Under the pieces are notes generated by a model. The model was not told where the DNA came from and made no database searches. It was given only the letters and a program-made list of their open reading frames with translations. From Cupriavidus sp. D39 (lineage in GTDB: Bacteria; Pseudomonadota; Gammaproteobacteria; Burkholderiales; Burkholderiaceae): a stretch of DNA of 64,000 nucleotides. Where the stretch lies: positions 5,022,001 through 5,086,000 of the forward strand of contig NZ_JAPNLE010000009.1 of assembly GCF_026627925.1 (NCBI RefSeq). Reading direction: 5' to 3'. Position 1 is the first letter of the stretch, and each line of letters starts with the position of its first letter. The translations under genes were made by a program, and so were the position numbers. Shown piece after piece: positions 42,362 through 51,803 of the stretch.

Positions 42362-44095
42362 CTACGGGCGCGTAGCGGTATTGCGCTTGGCTTCCATCTC
42401 GCGCAGCAGGCGGCGCTGGATCTTGCCGGTGGTGGTCATCGGCAACTGCGCGATGAACTCGATGGCCTTGGGATATTCATACGGCGCAAGCTGGCCGCGC
42501 ACATGCTGCTGCAGCTCGGCGACCAGCGCGGCGTCGGCTTGCGCCGAGCGCGCGACCGATGGCACCAGCACGATGAACGCCTTGACCACCGCGCCGCGCT
42601 CCGGGTCCGGCGAGGGCACCACCGCGCAGTTCGACACGGCGGGATGCTTGAGCAGGCAGTTCTCGATCTCGCTCGGGCCAATGCGGTAGCCGGAGGACTT
42701 GAAGACATCGTCGGCGCGCCCCTGGTACCACAGGTAGCCGTCTTCGTCGATGCGCGCCAGGTCGCCCGTGCGGCACCAGCGCAGCCCGTCACGCTCCAGG
42801 TACTTGCCGGCAGTGGCGTCCTCGTTGCGCCAGTAGCCGAGGAAGAACACGGGGTCGGGGTGGCCGTGGACGTCGGTGCTGCACACGGCCACCTCGCCGT
42901 CCTCGCCCGCCGCGCAGGGCTTGCCCTCGTCGTCGACCACGGCGATGCGGTGGCCGGGGTAGGGCCGGCCCATCGAGCCCGGGCGCGCCGGCCAGCCTAG
43001 CTGGCCATCGTCGTTCTGCGCGGTGCAGTTGCCCACGATGTAGTTGATCTCGGTCTGGCCGAACATTTCGTTGACGACCACGCCGAGCGCGTCGCGGCAC
43101 CAGGCGAACACGGTTTCCCCCACGGCTTCGCCCGCGCTCATCAGCGCGCGCAGGTGCAACTGATAGTGCTCGCGCGGCGCGGGGCAGGTCTTCATCATCT
43201 GCTTGAGCGCGGTGGGAAACAGGAAGGTATTGGTGACGCGATAGCGCTCCATCAGCGCGAAGGCGGTTTGCGCGGAGAACCTGCCCTGATAGCCCACGAT
43301 GGTCTTGCCGAAATACAGCGTGGGCATCAGCGCATCCCACAGCCCGCCGGTCCAGGCCCAGTCTGCCGGGCTCCAGAACACGTCGCCGGCTTGGGGAAAC
43401 CAGTTTTGCGAACAGACGAAGCCGGTGAGATTGCCGATCAGCGCGCGGTGCGGGATCAGGGCGCCCTTGGGCTGGCCGGTGGTGCCGCTGGTGTAGATCA
43501 GCACCGCGGCCTCGTCAGCCTTGGTTTCCACGGCGGTGAATTCAGGCAGTTCCGCAGCGAGCATCACGTCCCAGTCATGCTCCGCGCGGCCCACGGCAGC
43601 GCCGACGCCGATCACCGAGGCCAGGGCGGGGCACTGCGCGCGCGCGGCCAGCACGTTGTCGATCGAGGATTCGTCGGCGATGGCCACGCTGGCCTCGCTG
43701 TGCTGGAGGCGGTAGGCCAGCGCTTCCGGGCCGAACAGCATCGACAAGGGCATGGCAATGGCGCCGAGCTGGTAGATCGCCATGTGCGCAATCACCGTCT
43801 CGATGCGCTGGGGCATGACGATGCCGACGCGGTCTCCGCGTGCCACCCCCAGCGTGCGCAGCGCCCGCGAGAGGCGATCGGCCTCGGCCTGGATGAAGGC
43901 GTAGCTGTAGCTGGCGCGGCGCCCGTCCTCATGCTCGGTGTGGACCGCGATGCGGTCCATCGTGGCGGGGTCGCGTGCCCAGCGGCCGCAGCATGCGTCG
44001 GCCAGGTTGAATAACTCGGGCACATGCCAGTGGAATTGCGTGTAGAGCGCGGGATAATCGTCGCGCCGGCTTGCTGGCAGGGCGGGTGCGGCCAT
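42362..44095 (-). CDS. medium-chain-type acyl-CoA synthetase (AMP-forming)
   Basis: A 577-residue ANL-superfamily enzyme that activates a carboxylic acid to its adenylate and then to the CoA thioester. Motifs: ATP-binding YTSGTTGQPKG, GQTEIN, the hinge RTGDLARIDEDGYLWYQGR, and the C-terminal catalytic Lys in TTTGKIQRRLLRE. Residue patterns resemble ACSM/acetyl-propionyl types (SPADWAWTGGLWDAL); the acid is not predictable. It starts at the ATG 44095 and is divergent from a hydrolase, with a palindrome between. The end faces the AT-rich gap. Confidence 0.9.
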   Translation of the reverse strand: MAAPALPASRRDDYPALYTQFHWHVPELFNLADACCGRWARDPATMDRIAVHTEHEDGRRASYSYAFIQAEADRLSRALRTLGVARGDRVGIVMPQRIETVIAHMAIYQLGAIAMPLSMLFGPEALAYRLQHSEASVAIADESSIDNVLAARAQCPALASVIGVGAAVGRAEHDWDVMLAAELPEFTAVETKADEAAVLIYTSGTTGQPKGALIPHRALIGNLTGFVCSQNWFPQAGDVFWSPADWAWTGGLWDALMPTLYFGKTIVGYQGRFSAQTAFALMERYRVTNTFLFPTALKQMMKTCPAPREHYQLHLRALMSAGEAVGETVFAWCRDALGVVVNEMFGQTEINYIVGNCTAQNDDGQLGWPARPGSMGRPYPGHRIAVVDDEGKPCAAGEDGEVAVCSTDVHGHPDPVFFLGYWRNEDATAGKYLERDGLRWCRTGDLARIDEDGYLWYQGRADDVFKSSGYRIGPSEIENCLLKHPAVSNCAVVPSPDPERGAVVKAFIVLVPSVARSAQADAALVAELQQHVRGQLAPYEYPKAIEFIAQLPMTTTGKIQRRLLREMEAKRNTATRP

Positions 44096-44166
44096 GCTGG
44101 GTCTCCTGGGTTGCGCTCGCTTTGCGCCGGAGGCGGGCCGGGATGTGGGTCGGGCCGGCTTGCCGC

Positions 44167-44192
44167 TATAATCCGCAAACGAACGATCGTTC
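44167..44192 (+). promoter_or_regulatory. -10 box and palindromic operator between divergent genes
   Basis: A TATAAT at 44167-44172 is followed eight bases later by GAACGATCGTTC (44181-44192), a perfect 12-base palindrome (with flanks AAC-GAACGATCGTTC-TAT). The start point of transcription toward the hydrolase would fall at the palindrome. Sites of this shape are bound by TetR-family repressors of fatty or branched-chain acid genes; the regulator is not encoded here. Confidence 0.6.
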
Positions 44193-44266
44193 TATTTTTA
44201 GGCTTCCCCGTTGTCGCGGGTGAAAGCGTCCGCCACGATCAGGGAAAAGGCACCCGGGGAGACACC

Positions 44267-45160
44267 ATGACAATAAGAGAAACCTCGCGCTCGGAATTTA
44301 TCACGTTGCGCGGCCTTAACATGCACGTGCGCCACTGGGGTGAGCCCGGCGCGCCCACCTTGTTCCTGCTGCATGGCTGGATGGACGTGGCGGCCTCGTT
44401 CCAGTTCATGGTGGACGCGCTGGAACGCGAGTGGCACGTGATCGCCCCGGACTGGCGCGGCTTTGGCCAGACCGACTGGCCCACACGCTATCCCGGCACC
44501 GAGTCCTACTGGTTTCCCGACTATGTCGCCGATCTCGAGGCCGTGCTCGACCACTACCAGCCGGACGCGCCGGTGAACCTGGTGGGGCATAGCATGGGCG
44601 CCAACGTGGCCTGCTTTTATGCTGGCATCCGTCCCGAGCGGGTGCGCCGCGTGGTCGACCTGGAGGGATTTGGCATGACGGGCACGCGCGCCGAGCAAGC
44701 GCCCGGGCGCTATGCGCGCTGGCTCGATGAGTTGCGCCAGCGCCAGCCGCTGCGATCCTATGACAGCGTGGGGGCGGTGGCGGCACGGCTGCAGAAGACC
44801 AACCCGCGCCTGCCCGATGACCGCGCAGCTTTCCTGGCTGAGCACTGGTCAGCGCGCAATGCGGATGGCCGTTGGGAGATCCTGGGCGATGCCGCGCACA
44901 AGATGGTCAACCCGGTCCTGTACCGGCTCGACGAGGTGATGGCGATCTGGGCGCAGGCCACCGCGCCGGTGCTGCATGTGGAAGCGCGCAATTCGCAGAC
45001 GCTCAGCCATATCGCAAAGGGGCAGCCGCTGGAGACGTTCAAGCAGCGCTTCAAGGCGTTCCGCGATTTCCGCGAGGCCGTTGTCGATGACGCCGGCCAC
45101 ATGCTGCATCACGACCAGCCGCGGATGGTTGCCGGGCTGGTGGAATCCTTCTGCGCCTGA
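44267..45160 (+). CDS. alpha/beta hydrolase
   Basis: A 297-residue alpha/beta hydrolase. The oxyanion region is LLHGWMDVAASF, the nucleophile elbow is GHSMGA (Ser near residue 110), and the catalytic His is in AGHMLHHDQP. The acid residue is probably in the ARNSQT/region before it. The start is the ATG 44267, after GGGGAGA; the frame is open far upstream but crosses the operator. It is divergent from the acyl-CoA synthetase, so it may cleave an ester or thioester related to that acid; this is inference only. Confidence 0.85.
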   Translation: MTIRETSRSEFITLRGLNMHVRHWGEPGAPTLFLLHGWMDVAASFQFMVDALEREWHVIAPDWRGFGQTDWPTRYPGTESYWFPDYVADLEAVLDHYQPDAPVNLVGHSMGANVACFYAGIRPERVRRVVDLEGFGMTGTRAEQAPGRYARWLDELRQRQPLRSYDSVGAVAARLQKTNPRLPDDRAAFLAEHWSARNADGRWEILGDAAHKMVNPVLYRLDEVMAIWAQATAPVLHVEARNSQTLSHIAKGQPLETFKQRFKAFRDFREAVVDDAGHMLHHDQPRMVAGLVESFCA

Positions 45161-45188
45161 AGCTGCGTGGCCGTGGCTGTTGACGCGC

Positions 45189-46300
45189 TCAGGCGTGCGT
45201 CAGCTTTTCCTTGAGCGTGGCGTTGTTGCTGGTGTGGACATGGACCAGCGCCTTTTCGGGGAAGGCGTAGTGATACGCGCGCCGCAGGGCCAGCGCGGCC
45301 TCGTGGAAGCCCGACAGGATGAGCTTTTGCTTGTTGGGGTAGAAGGCGATGTCGCCCGCGGCGAAAATGCCGCGCCGGGACGTTTCGTAGGTGGTGGTAT
45401 CCACCATGATGCGCCCGGCGTGCATGTCGAGGTCCCATTGGGCGATCGGGCCGGGCTCGGAGACCAGGCCGTACAGCGCCACGAGTTCGTCGGCGGGCAG
45501 GCTGATGGTGTCGTCGCGGGTACGGATGTCGACGCCGGCCAGGGTGTCGCCCTCGCTCTTGAGCGCGCCCAGCATGCCCACCACGAAGTCCATCTCGCCG
45601 GCGGCGACGGCCGCGCGCATCTCGGCTACCGTGCCGTCGGCCGCGCGAAAGGCTTCCCGGCGATGCAGCAGCGTGACGCGCGCGGCGGTCTTGCGCAGCG
45701 CCAGCGCCCAGTCCAGGGCGGAGTCTCCGCCGCCGGCCACCACCACGCGCTTGCCCTTGAAGCGCGCGGTGTCGCGCACGGCGTAGTGCAGGTGGCGGTC
45801 TTCCAGCGCGGCGGCCTCGGGCAGCGCCACGCGCTGCGGGGCGAAGGCGCCGGCGCCGGAGCACACCAGCACCGCGGCCACGTCGAAGCGCCTGCCGGTG
45901 TCGGTTGTGACCAGCAGGCGGTGCGCGTGCTCATGGCCGGCCGCGGCGTGATGTTCGCGCGGGATCTCGGCCAGTCCGTTGGCGCGCTCGTTGAAATGCA
46001 TGGGAAAGGCGAACGGCGCGCATTGCTCGAGCAGGCGGTCGACCAGGTCCTGCGCCAGGCAGCCGGGCACCGCGGGGATGTCGTAGATCGGCTTTTCCGG
46101 ATAGAGCTCGGTGCACTGGCCGCCGGCGCGGTCCAGCACGTCGATGAGCTCGCACTTCAGTCCCAGCACGCCCGCCTGGAAAGCGGCAAACAGGCCGACC
46201 GGGCCGGCGCCGACGATCAGCACATCGGTGCGGATCACGTCGGTCGGGACGATTGGGGGCGGGCATCGGGCGTGGCGGAAGCAGGGGCTTGGGTCGGCAT
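45189..46300 (-). CDS. ferredoxin/flavodoxin-NADP+ reductase, thioredoxin-reductase-like (apparent frameshift)
   Basis: A ~370-residue FAD enzyme of the thioredoxin-reductase-like FNR type. The FAD site is DVLIVGAGPVGLFAAF, the NADPH site is VVVAGGGDSALDWALAL, and the CxxC of thioredoxin reductases is absent. It transfers electrons between NADPH and ferredoxin or flavodoxin. The main frame begins cleanly at GTG 46238 (IRTDVL). A better start, ATG 46300 (MPTQAPASATPDA), joins it if one base is missing in the G-runs 46255-46263. Its end is 28 bp from the convergent hydrolase. Confidence 0.85.
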
Positions 46301-46514
46301 GGCTTGGCAGGCGGCGCGCGCGGCGGCGCCAGGCAGGAGGGTCGTCAGGCCCCAACTATACCGCGCAGGGCCGGGCCGGCCGCCTACGCCAGCGTTGGCG
46401 GCAGGGCTATCGGCGCGAATGTGTGGGCCAGCCCACGCGGCGCGCATTGGCGCGGGATTAAAGTCGGATTGAAGTTGGATTAACGCGGAATTATCGCGAG
46501 AGTAGAATAGACGT

Positions 46515-47360
46515 ATGCAAAATTCACACGCAATCAACGCAGATCTGCATTGCCATTCCACGGTGTCCGACGGCATGTTGTCCCCCGAGGAGGTTGCCGC
46601 GCGCGCGCACGCCGGCGGCGTGGCGTTCTGGGCGCTGACGGACCATGACGAGGTCAAGGGCCAGGCCAGGGCGCGTGCCGCGGCCGAGGCGCTCGGCATG
46701 CGCTACGTGCCCGGGGTGGAGATCTCGGTGACGTGGGCCGGCCAGACCGTGCATATCGTTGGCTTGCAGATCGATCCTGACTGCCAGGTGCTGGTCAATG
46801 GCCTGGCCGCCACGCGCTCCGGGCGCGCCGCCAGGGCGCAGGACATCGGCGAGGCGCTGGCCGCGATCGGCATCGAGGGCGCCTATGAGGGCGCGCTGCG
46901 CCATGTCGGCAATCCCGACCTGATCTCCCGCACCCATTTCGCGCGCTGGCTGGTGGAGCAAGAGCGGTGCAAGACCATCAGCGAGGTGTTCGACGATTAC
47001 CTCGGCGAAGGCTGTCCGGGCTATGTCGGGCACCGCTGGGCCAGACTGGCCGATGCGGTGAAGTGGATCCAGGCCGCCGGCGGCATTCCGGTGATGGCGC
47101 ACCCGGGCCGCTACAACTACACGCAACTCCAGCACGATGCGCTGTTCGACGAGTTCAAGCAGCTCGGCGGGGCGGCGGTCGAGGTGGTCACCGGCAGCCA
47201 TACGCCGGAGCAGTACCGCCAATATGCCAATGTCGCGCATCACTACGGCCTGCTGGCCTCGCGCGGCTCGGACTTCCATGGGCCGGGCGAGGGACGGATC
47301 GAGCTGGGCTCGCTGCCGCCGCTGCCGTCGTCGGTCACCCCGGTCTGGCATGACTGGTAA
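46515..47360 (+). CDS. PHP-domain phosphatase, RNase AM/TrpH-like
   Basis: A 281-residue PHP-family phosphoesterase. Metal-binding motifs are DLHCHSTVSDG, LTDHDEV, GVEISV, MAHPGRY and GSDFHG. The closest characterised relatives (E. coli Rnm/YciV, Chromobacterium nucleoside bisphosphate phosphatase) act on 3',5'-bisphosphates and on 5' ends of RNA. Next-door yciO fits the E. coli order of yciV-yciO. The ATG 46515 is preceded by a weak ribosome site. Confidence 0.85.
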   Translation: MQNSHAINADLHCHSTVSDGMLSPEEVAARAHAGGVAFWALTDHDEVKGQARARAAAEALGMRYVPGVEISVTWAGQTVHIVGLQIDPDCQVLVNGLAATRSGRAARAQDIGEALAAIGIEGAYEGALRHVGNPDLISRTHFARWLVEQERCKTISEVFDDYLGEGCPGYVGHRWARLADAVKWIQAAGGIPVMAHPGRYNYTQLQHDALFDEFKQLGGAAVEVVTGSHTPEQYRQYANVAHHYGLLASRGSDFHGPGEGRIELGSLPPLPSSVTPVWHDW

Positions 47361-47501
47361 GCCGCGCCGGCCACTGCCCGCCCGGCGCCAAGGCCGCCCG
47401 AATCCGCCATGCGCTCCCTTCGCATCTCCCCATCGCAGAACCGGCCCGGTGTGCGCGCGGTGTTTGCGCGGATCCCGCGGCTGGCCGCCCCAGGCCCGCA
47501 C

Positions 47502-48125
47502 ATGTCCCAATACTTCGAAATCCATCCGCTCAACCCGCAATCCCGCCTGATCAAGCAGGCCGCGCAGATCATCGGGCAGGGCGGGCTGATTGCCTTGCCC
47601 ACCGACTCCAGCTACGCGCTGGCCTGCCGGCTCGACGACAAGGCCGCGGTGGAGCGGCTGCGCCGCCTGCGCGGGATCGACGACAAGCACCATCTGACCC
47701 TGATGTGCAGCGACTTGTCAGAGCTCGGCAACTTCGCGCGGGTGGACAACCGGCAGTACCGCTGGCTCAAGGGCGCCACGCCCGGGCCCTACGTCTTCAT
47801 CCTCGAGGCCACCAAGGAAGTGCCGCGCCGGCTCTCGCATCCCGCCCGCAAGACCATCGGCGTGCGGGTGCCCGACCATCCCATCCCGCTGGCGCTGCTG
47901 GCCGAAGTGGGCGAGCCGCTGATTTCGGCCACCCTGCAGCTGCCGGGAGACGAAGCCCCGCTCAACGAGCCGGAAGTGATCCGCGCCCGGCTGGAAAAGC
48001 TGCTGGAACTGGTGATCTGCGGCGGCGCCGCGCCGGCGCAGCCGACCACGGTGATCGACCTGACCGCCGGCGAGCCCGAGCTGGTGCGCCAGGGAGGCGG
48101 TGATATCGAACGTTTCGGCCTCTGA
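47502..48125 (+). CDS. yciO: YciO, YrdC/Sua5-like protein
   Basis: A 207-residue protein of the YrdC/Sua5 superfamily, YciO branch. The ligand-binding pocket sequence LIALPTDSSYALACRLDD and KKHHLTLMC-like DDKHHLTLMCSDLSEL are present, as is GVRVPDHPIPLALL. The Sua5 branch makes threonylcarbamoyl-adenylate; YciO itself has an uncertain role. The ATG 47502 gives MSQYFEIHPLNPQ and the normal length; the frame is open to 47409. It is flanked by the PHP phosphatase and the M50 protease. Confidence 0.9.
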   Translation: MSQYFEIHPLNPQSRLIKQAAQIIGQGGLIALPTDSSYALACRLDDKAAVERLRRLRGIDDKHHLTLMCSDLSELGNFARVDNRQYRWLKGATPGPYVFILEATKEVPRRLSHPARKTIGVRVPDHPIPLALLAEVGEPLISATLQLPGDEAPLNEPEVIRARLEKLLELVICGGAAPAQPTTVIDLTAGEPELVRQGGGDIERFGL

Positions 48126-48173
48126 TTGCCACCGAACAGTCGCTTTGCCGCGGCCCCGGTACAATAGCGACCC

Positions 48174-48839
48174 ATGGATTCTTCCCTGATTCAGACCCTA
48201 GCGGTCTACGCCCTGCCGGTCCTGTTCGCCATCACGCTGCATGAGGCCGCGCACGGCTACGTGGCCAAGCTGTTCGGCGACAACACCGCCTACTCGATGG
48301 GGCGCGTCAGCCTTAACCCGGCGCGCCATATTGATCCCATCGGCACCATCGCGGTGCCGCTGCTGCTCTATTTCATGACCAGCGGCCAGTTCGTCTTCGG
48401 CTACGCCAAGCCAGTGCCGGTCGCCTTCGACCACCTGCGCAATCCGCGCTGGCATGGCATGTGGGTGGCGCTGGCGGGCCCGGGCAGCAATGTGCTGCAG
48501 GCCTTCCTTTGGGCGCTGATGGCGGTCGGCCTGGTGGTGGCCAGGGTGCAGGAGCCCTTCTTCAGCCAGATGGCGCAGGCCGGCGTGCTGGTCAACCTGG
48601 TGATGGCTGCGTTCAACCTGTTCCCCGTGCCGCCGCTCGACGGCGGCCGCGTGCTGACTGCGTTGTTGCCGCAGCGGATCGCGCACGCGGTGTCGCGCAT
48701 CGAGCCCTACGGCATCTTCGTGGTGCTGGCGCTGGTGGCGGCTGGCGTGATCACCAAAGTGTGGATGCAGCCGGTGATGGGGGCGCTCAGAAGCCTGGTG
48801 CTGCTGATGCTGCAACCCATCCTGGCGCTGGTGCAGTAG
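48174..48839 (+). CDS. M50 site-2-protease-like membrane metalloprotease
   Basis: A 221-residue multi-pass membrane protein of the M50 family. The zinc motif HEAAH is at residues 23-27 in the first helix. The second zinc ligand is in NLFPVPPLDGGR (about 148-159). It resembles the short YwhC/FtsH-independent type without PDZ domain. Target is unknown. It is 48 bp after yciO and 88 bp before trpS on the same strand; the same neighbour order occurs in related genomes. Confidence 0.9.
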   Translation: MDSSLIQTLAVYALPVLFAITLHEAAHGYVAKLFGDNTAYSMGRVSLNPARHIDPIGTIAVPLLLYFMTSGQFVFGYAKPVPVAFDHLRNPRWHGMWVALAGPGSNVLQAFLWALMAVGLVVARVQEPFFSQMAQAGVLVNLVMAAFNLFPVPPLDGGRVLTALLPQRIAHAVSRIEPYGIFVVLALVAAGVITKVWMQPVMGALRSLVLLMLQPILALVQ

Positions 48840-48927
48840 GCCGCGCCGCGGCGCCGGTGCCCATGGCGGCGCCGACGTCGAATACGAGTACCCGTACCTG
48901 CACCGATTCCCACAAATACAGATAGAC

Positions 48928-50130
48928 ATGTTTCCCGATCGCGTTCTTTCCGGCATGCGGCCTACCGGCGCGCTGCACCTGGGTCACTATCACGGCGTAC
49001 TCAAGAACTGGGTCCAGCTCCAGGCCGAATATCCCTGTTTCTTCTTCGTGGCAGACTGGCATGCGCTCACCACGCACTATGAATCGCCGGAGGTGATCGG
49101 CGAATCGGTGTGGGAGATGCTGATCGACTGGCTCGCCGCCGGCGTCGATCCCGAGCGCGCCACGCTGTTTATCCAGAGCCGCGTGCCCGAGCATGCCGAG
49201 CTGTTCCTGCTGCTGTCGATGGGCACGCCGCTGGGCTGGCTGGAGCGGGTGCCGACCTACAAGGACCAGATCGAGAAGCTCAAGGACAAGGATCTCTCCA
49301 CCTACGGCTTTCTTGGCTATCCGCTGCTGCAGGCCGCCGATATCCTGATCTACCGCGCCGGCCGCGTGCCGGTGGGCGAGGACCAGGTGCCGCACGTGGA
49401 GATCACGCGCGAGATCGCGCGCCGCTTCAACTATCTGTACGGGCGCCAGCCGGACTTCGAGGCGCAGGCGCAGGAAACCGCCAAAAAGCTGGGCGGCAAG
49501 CGCACCAAGGCTTATCTGGAACTGCGCCGCGCCTATCAGGAACAGGGCAAGGCAGAGGCGCTGGAAGAGGGCGGCGCGCTGGTGGCGCAGTCGCAGAGCC
49601 TGGCCCCCGAAGACCGTGAATTGCTGCTGGGCTACCTGGGCGGCTCGCGCAAGACCATCCTGGTCGAGCCGAAGGCGCTGCTGACCGCGGCGTCGCGCAT
49701 GCCCGGGCTGGACGGCCAGAAGATGTCGAAGTCCTATGGCAACACCATCCGCATGCGCGAGGACAAGGCGTCGGTGGAAAAGAAGGTGCGCACCATGCCA
49801 ACCGATCCGGCCCGCGTGCGCCGCACCGATGCCGGCGAGCCGGCGCGTTGCCCGGTGTGGCAACTGCACCAGGTCTATACGGATGCGCCCACCCGCGAGT
49901 GGGTCGAGAAGGGATGCCGCAGCGCCGGCATCGGCTGCATCGAATGCAAGCAGCCGGTGATCGAGGGCATCCTGCGCGAGCAGCAGCCCCTGCTCGAGCG
50001 GGCGCAAAAATACATGGACGATCCCGCGCTGCTGCGCGCCATCGTCGACCACGGCTGCGACCAGGCCAGGCGGGTGGCGCGCGAGACGATGCGCGACGTG
50101 CGCGCCGTCATGGGCTTGGGGTACCGGTGA
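48928..50130 (+). CDS. trpS: tryptophanyl-tRNA synthetase
   Basis: A 400-residue class I synthetase that charges tRNA-Trp. The HIGH-type motif is GALHLGHYHG near residue 14, and the KMSKS motif is KMSKSYGN near residue 262. It is longer than the ~335-residue E. coli form, owing to an insertion (about residues 165-235; RQPDFEAQAQETAKKLGGKR onward) known in a subset of bacteria. It overlaps the methyltransferase gene at GTGA. Confidence 0.96.
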   Translation: MFPDRVLSGMRPTGALHLGHYHGVLKNWVQLQAEYPCFFFVADWHALTTHYESPEVIGESVWEMLIDWLAAGVDPERATLFIQSRVPEHAELFLLLSMGTPLGWLERVPTYKDQIEKLKDKDLSTYGFLGYPLLQAADILIYRAGRVPVGEDQVPHVEITREIARRFNYLYGRQPDFEAQAQETAKKLGGKRTKAYLELRRAYQEQGKAEALEEGGALVAQSQSLAPEDRELLLGYLGGSRKTILVEPKALLTAASRMPGLDGQKMSKSYGNTIRMREDKASVEKKVRTMPTDPARVRRTDAGEPARCPVWQLHQVYTDAPTREWVEKGCRSAGIGCIECKQPVIEGILREQQPLLERAQKYMDDPALLRAIVDHGCDQARRVARETMRDVRAVMGLGYR

Positions 50131-50722
50131 GCACGGCGGCGGGCCTCCCCACGCGCCGCTGGGCGCGCCGTCGCCGTGGGTGACGCGCTGGGCACATCTG
50201 GTGCGCCCGGGCGGCCGCGTGCTCGACCTGGCCTGTGGCAACGGCCGCCACGCCACCTGGTTCGCGCGCCGCGGCCATGTGGTGCTGGGCGTCGATCGCG
50301 ATGCGGCGGCATTGGCCGCGCTGGCGGCATTGCCCGAAGGCGTCGCCACGCGCCCGGCCGACCTGGAGCAGGGCGCGTGGCCGCTCGCGGACGAGCCGGG
50401 TTTCGACGCGATCGTGGTCACAAATTACCTGCACAGGCCTCTTTGGCCGCATTTGTTCGCTGCGCTGGCGCCCGGTGGCGTGCTTCTTTACGAAACCTTC
50501 GCGGCCGGCAACGAGACCGTGGGCAAGCCTTCGAACCCTGATTTCTTGCTGCAGCCGGGCGAGTTGCTGGATGCCGTGCGCGGCATCTTGCGGGTGGTTG
50601 CCTTCGAAGATGGTATGCTGGAAGTGCCTAAAACTGCCTTTGTGCAGCGTATTTGCGCGATTCGCGAAGAATCAGGCAAAACGGGCGGCCGAGCGCCGCC
50701 GCGGTATCCTTTGCCGGGCTGA
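50127..50722 (+). CDS. SAM-dependent methyltransferase (apparent frameshift)
   Basis: A class I SAM-binding protein of ~198 residues. Motif I is VLDLACGNGRHATWFA; a DxD-like VDRDAAAL follows, and FDAIVVTNYLHRPLW is motif IV. The likely start is GTG 50127, overlapping the trpS stop as GTGA (coupled translation). One C is missing from the run 50147-50150; restoring it gives MSTAAGLPHAPLGAPSPWVT and joins to the conserved part. An uncorrected start at 50180 would lack the N-terminus. The substrate is unknown. Confidence 0.8.
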
Positions 50723-50872
50723 AGTGCGGCCCCGGTTATGTGCGGGCCCGGTCGGCGAGACCTGGGCTTCACGCGTTGAACTGCCTTGGGTTTTCCCCGG
50801 TCGAAGGTGCGGTCGGAAGGCCTTGGGTATCCGGTACAATCGCGGTATTCGTTTCTCGAATTCTCAAACGTT

Positions 50873-51757
50873 ATGACACAGATTAACGGCAGCATCGTCG
50901 CTATCGTGACGCCGATGCAGGAAGATGGCAGCCTGGATTTCCCCGCGCTGCGCGCCCTGGTCGACTGGCACGTGGCCGAGGGCACCGATGGCATTGTGAT
51001 CGTCGGCACCACCGGCGAGTCTCCCACGGTGAACGTGGATGAGCATTGCGAGCTGATCCGCGTTGCCGTGGAGCAGGCCGACAAGCGCATCCCGATCATC
51101 GCCGGCACCGGCGGCAACTCGACCAAAGAAGCGATCGAGCTGACCGCGTTCGCCAAGCAGGTCGGCGCCGATGCGTCGCTGCAGGTGGTGCCCTACTACA
51201 ACAAGCCCACCCAGGAGGGCATGTACCGCCATTTCCGCACGATCGCGGAAGCGGTGGAACTGCCGGTTGTGCTGTACAACGTGCCGGGCCGTACCGTGGC
51301 CGACATGCAGCACGACACCATCTTGCGCCTGGCGCAGGTGCCGGGCATCATCGGCGTGAAGGAAGCGACCGGCAACATCGACCGCGCCGCGCAGCTGATC
51401 AAGGATGCGCCGGAAGGCTTCGCCATCTACAGTGGCGACGATCCCACCGCGATTGCCCTGATGCTGCTGGGTGGTCATGGCAATATCTCGGTCACGGCCA
51501 ACGTGGCGCCACGCAAGATGCACGAATTGTGCGTGGCTGCCCTGAAGGGCGACGCTATCACCGCGCGTCGCATCCATATGGAACTGGTTGCGCTGAACAA
51601 GGCGATGTTCGTCGAGGCCAACCCGATTCCCGTCAAGTGGGCGCTCCAGCAAATGGGCAAGATGCAGGGCGGTATCCGCCTCCCGCTCACCCCGCTGTCA
51701 ACGGAATACCACGAAGCGGTGCGCAAGGCGCTGTCGGCGGCCGGCCTGCTCGGCTGA
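50873..51757 (+). CDS. dapA: 4-hydroxy-tetrahydrodipicolinate synthase
   Basis: A 294-residue class I aldolase that condenses pyruvate with aspartate semialdehyde for lysine and diaminopimelate. The Schiff-base lysine lies in [10 protein letters not shown] near residue 162; the TTGESPT loop and the catalytic Tyr in [12 protein letters not shown] are present. The ATG 50873 gives [15 protein letters not shown]; the frame is open to 50786. A TACAAT at 50835-50840 could be its -10 box. bamC follows after 46 bp, the conserved dapA-bamC order. Confidence 0.96.
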   Translation: MTQINGSIVAIVTPMQEDGSLDFPALRALVDWHVAEGTDGIVIVGTTGESPTVNVDEHCELIRVAVEQADKRIPIIAGTGGNSTKEAIELTAFAKQVGADASLQVVPYYNKPTQEGMYRHFRTIAEAVELPVVLYNVPGRTVADMQHDTILRLAQVPGIIGVKEATGNIDRAAQLIKDAPEGFAIYSGDDPTAIALMLLGGHGNISVTANVAPRKMHELCVAALKGDAITARRIHMELVALNKAMFVEANPIPVKWALQQMGKMQGGIRLPLTPLSTEYHEAVRKALSAAGLLG

Positions 51758-51803
51758 TCGTCCAGTGTTTTGCCGTCATCCCATCAACTAGGATTGCGTG
51801 TCA

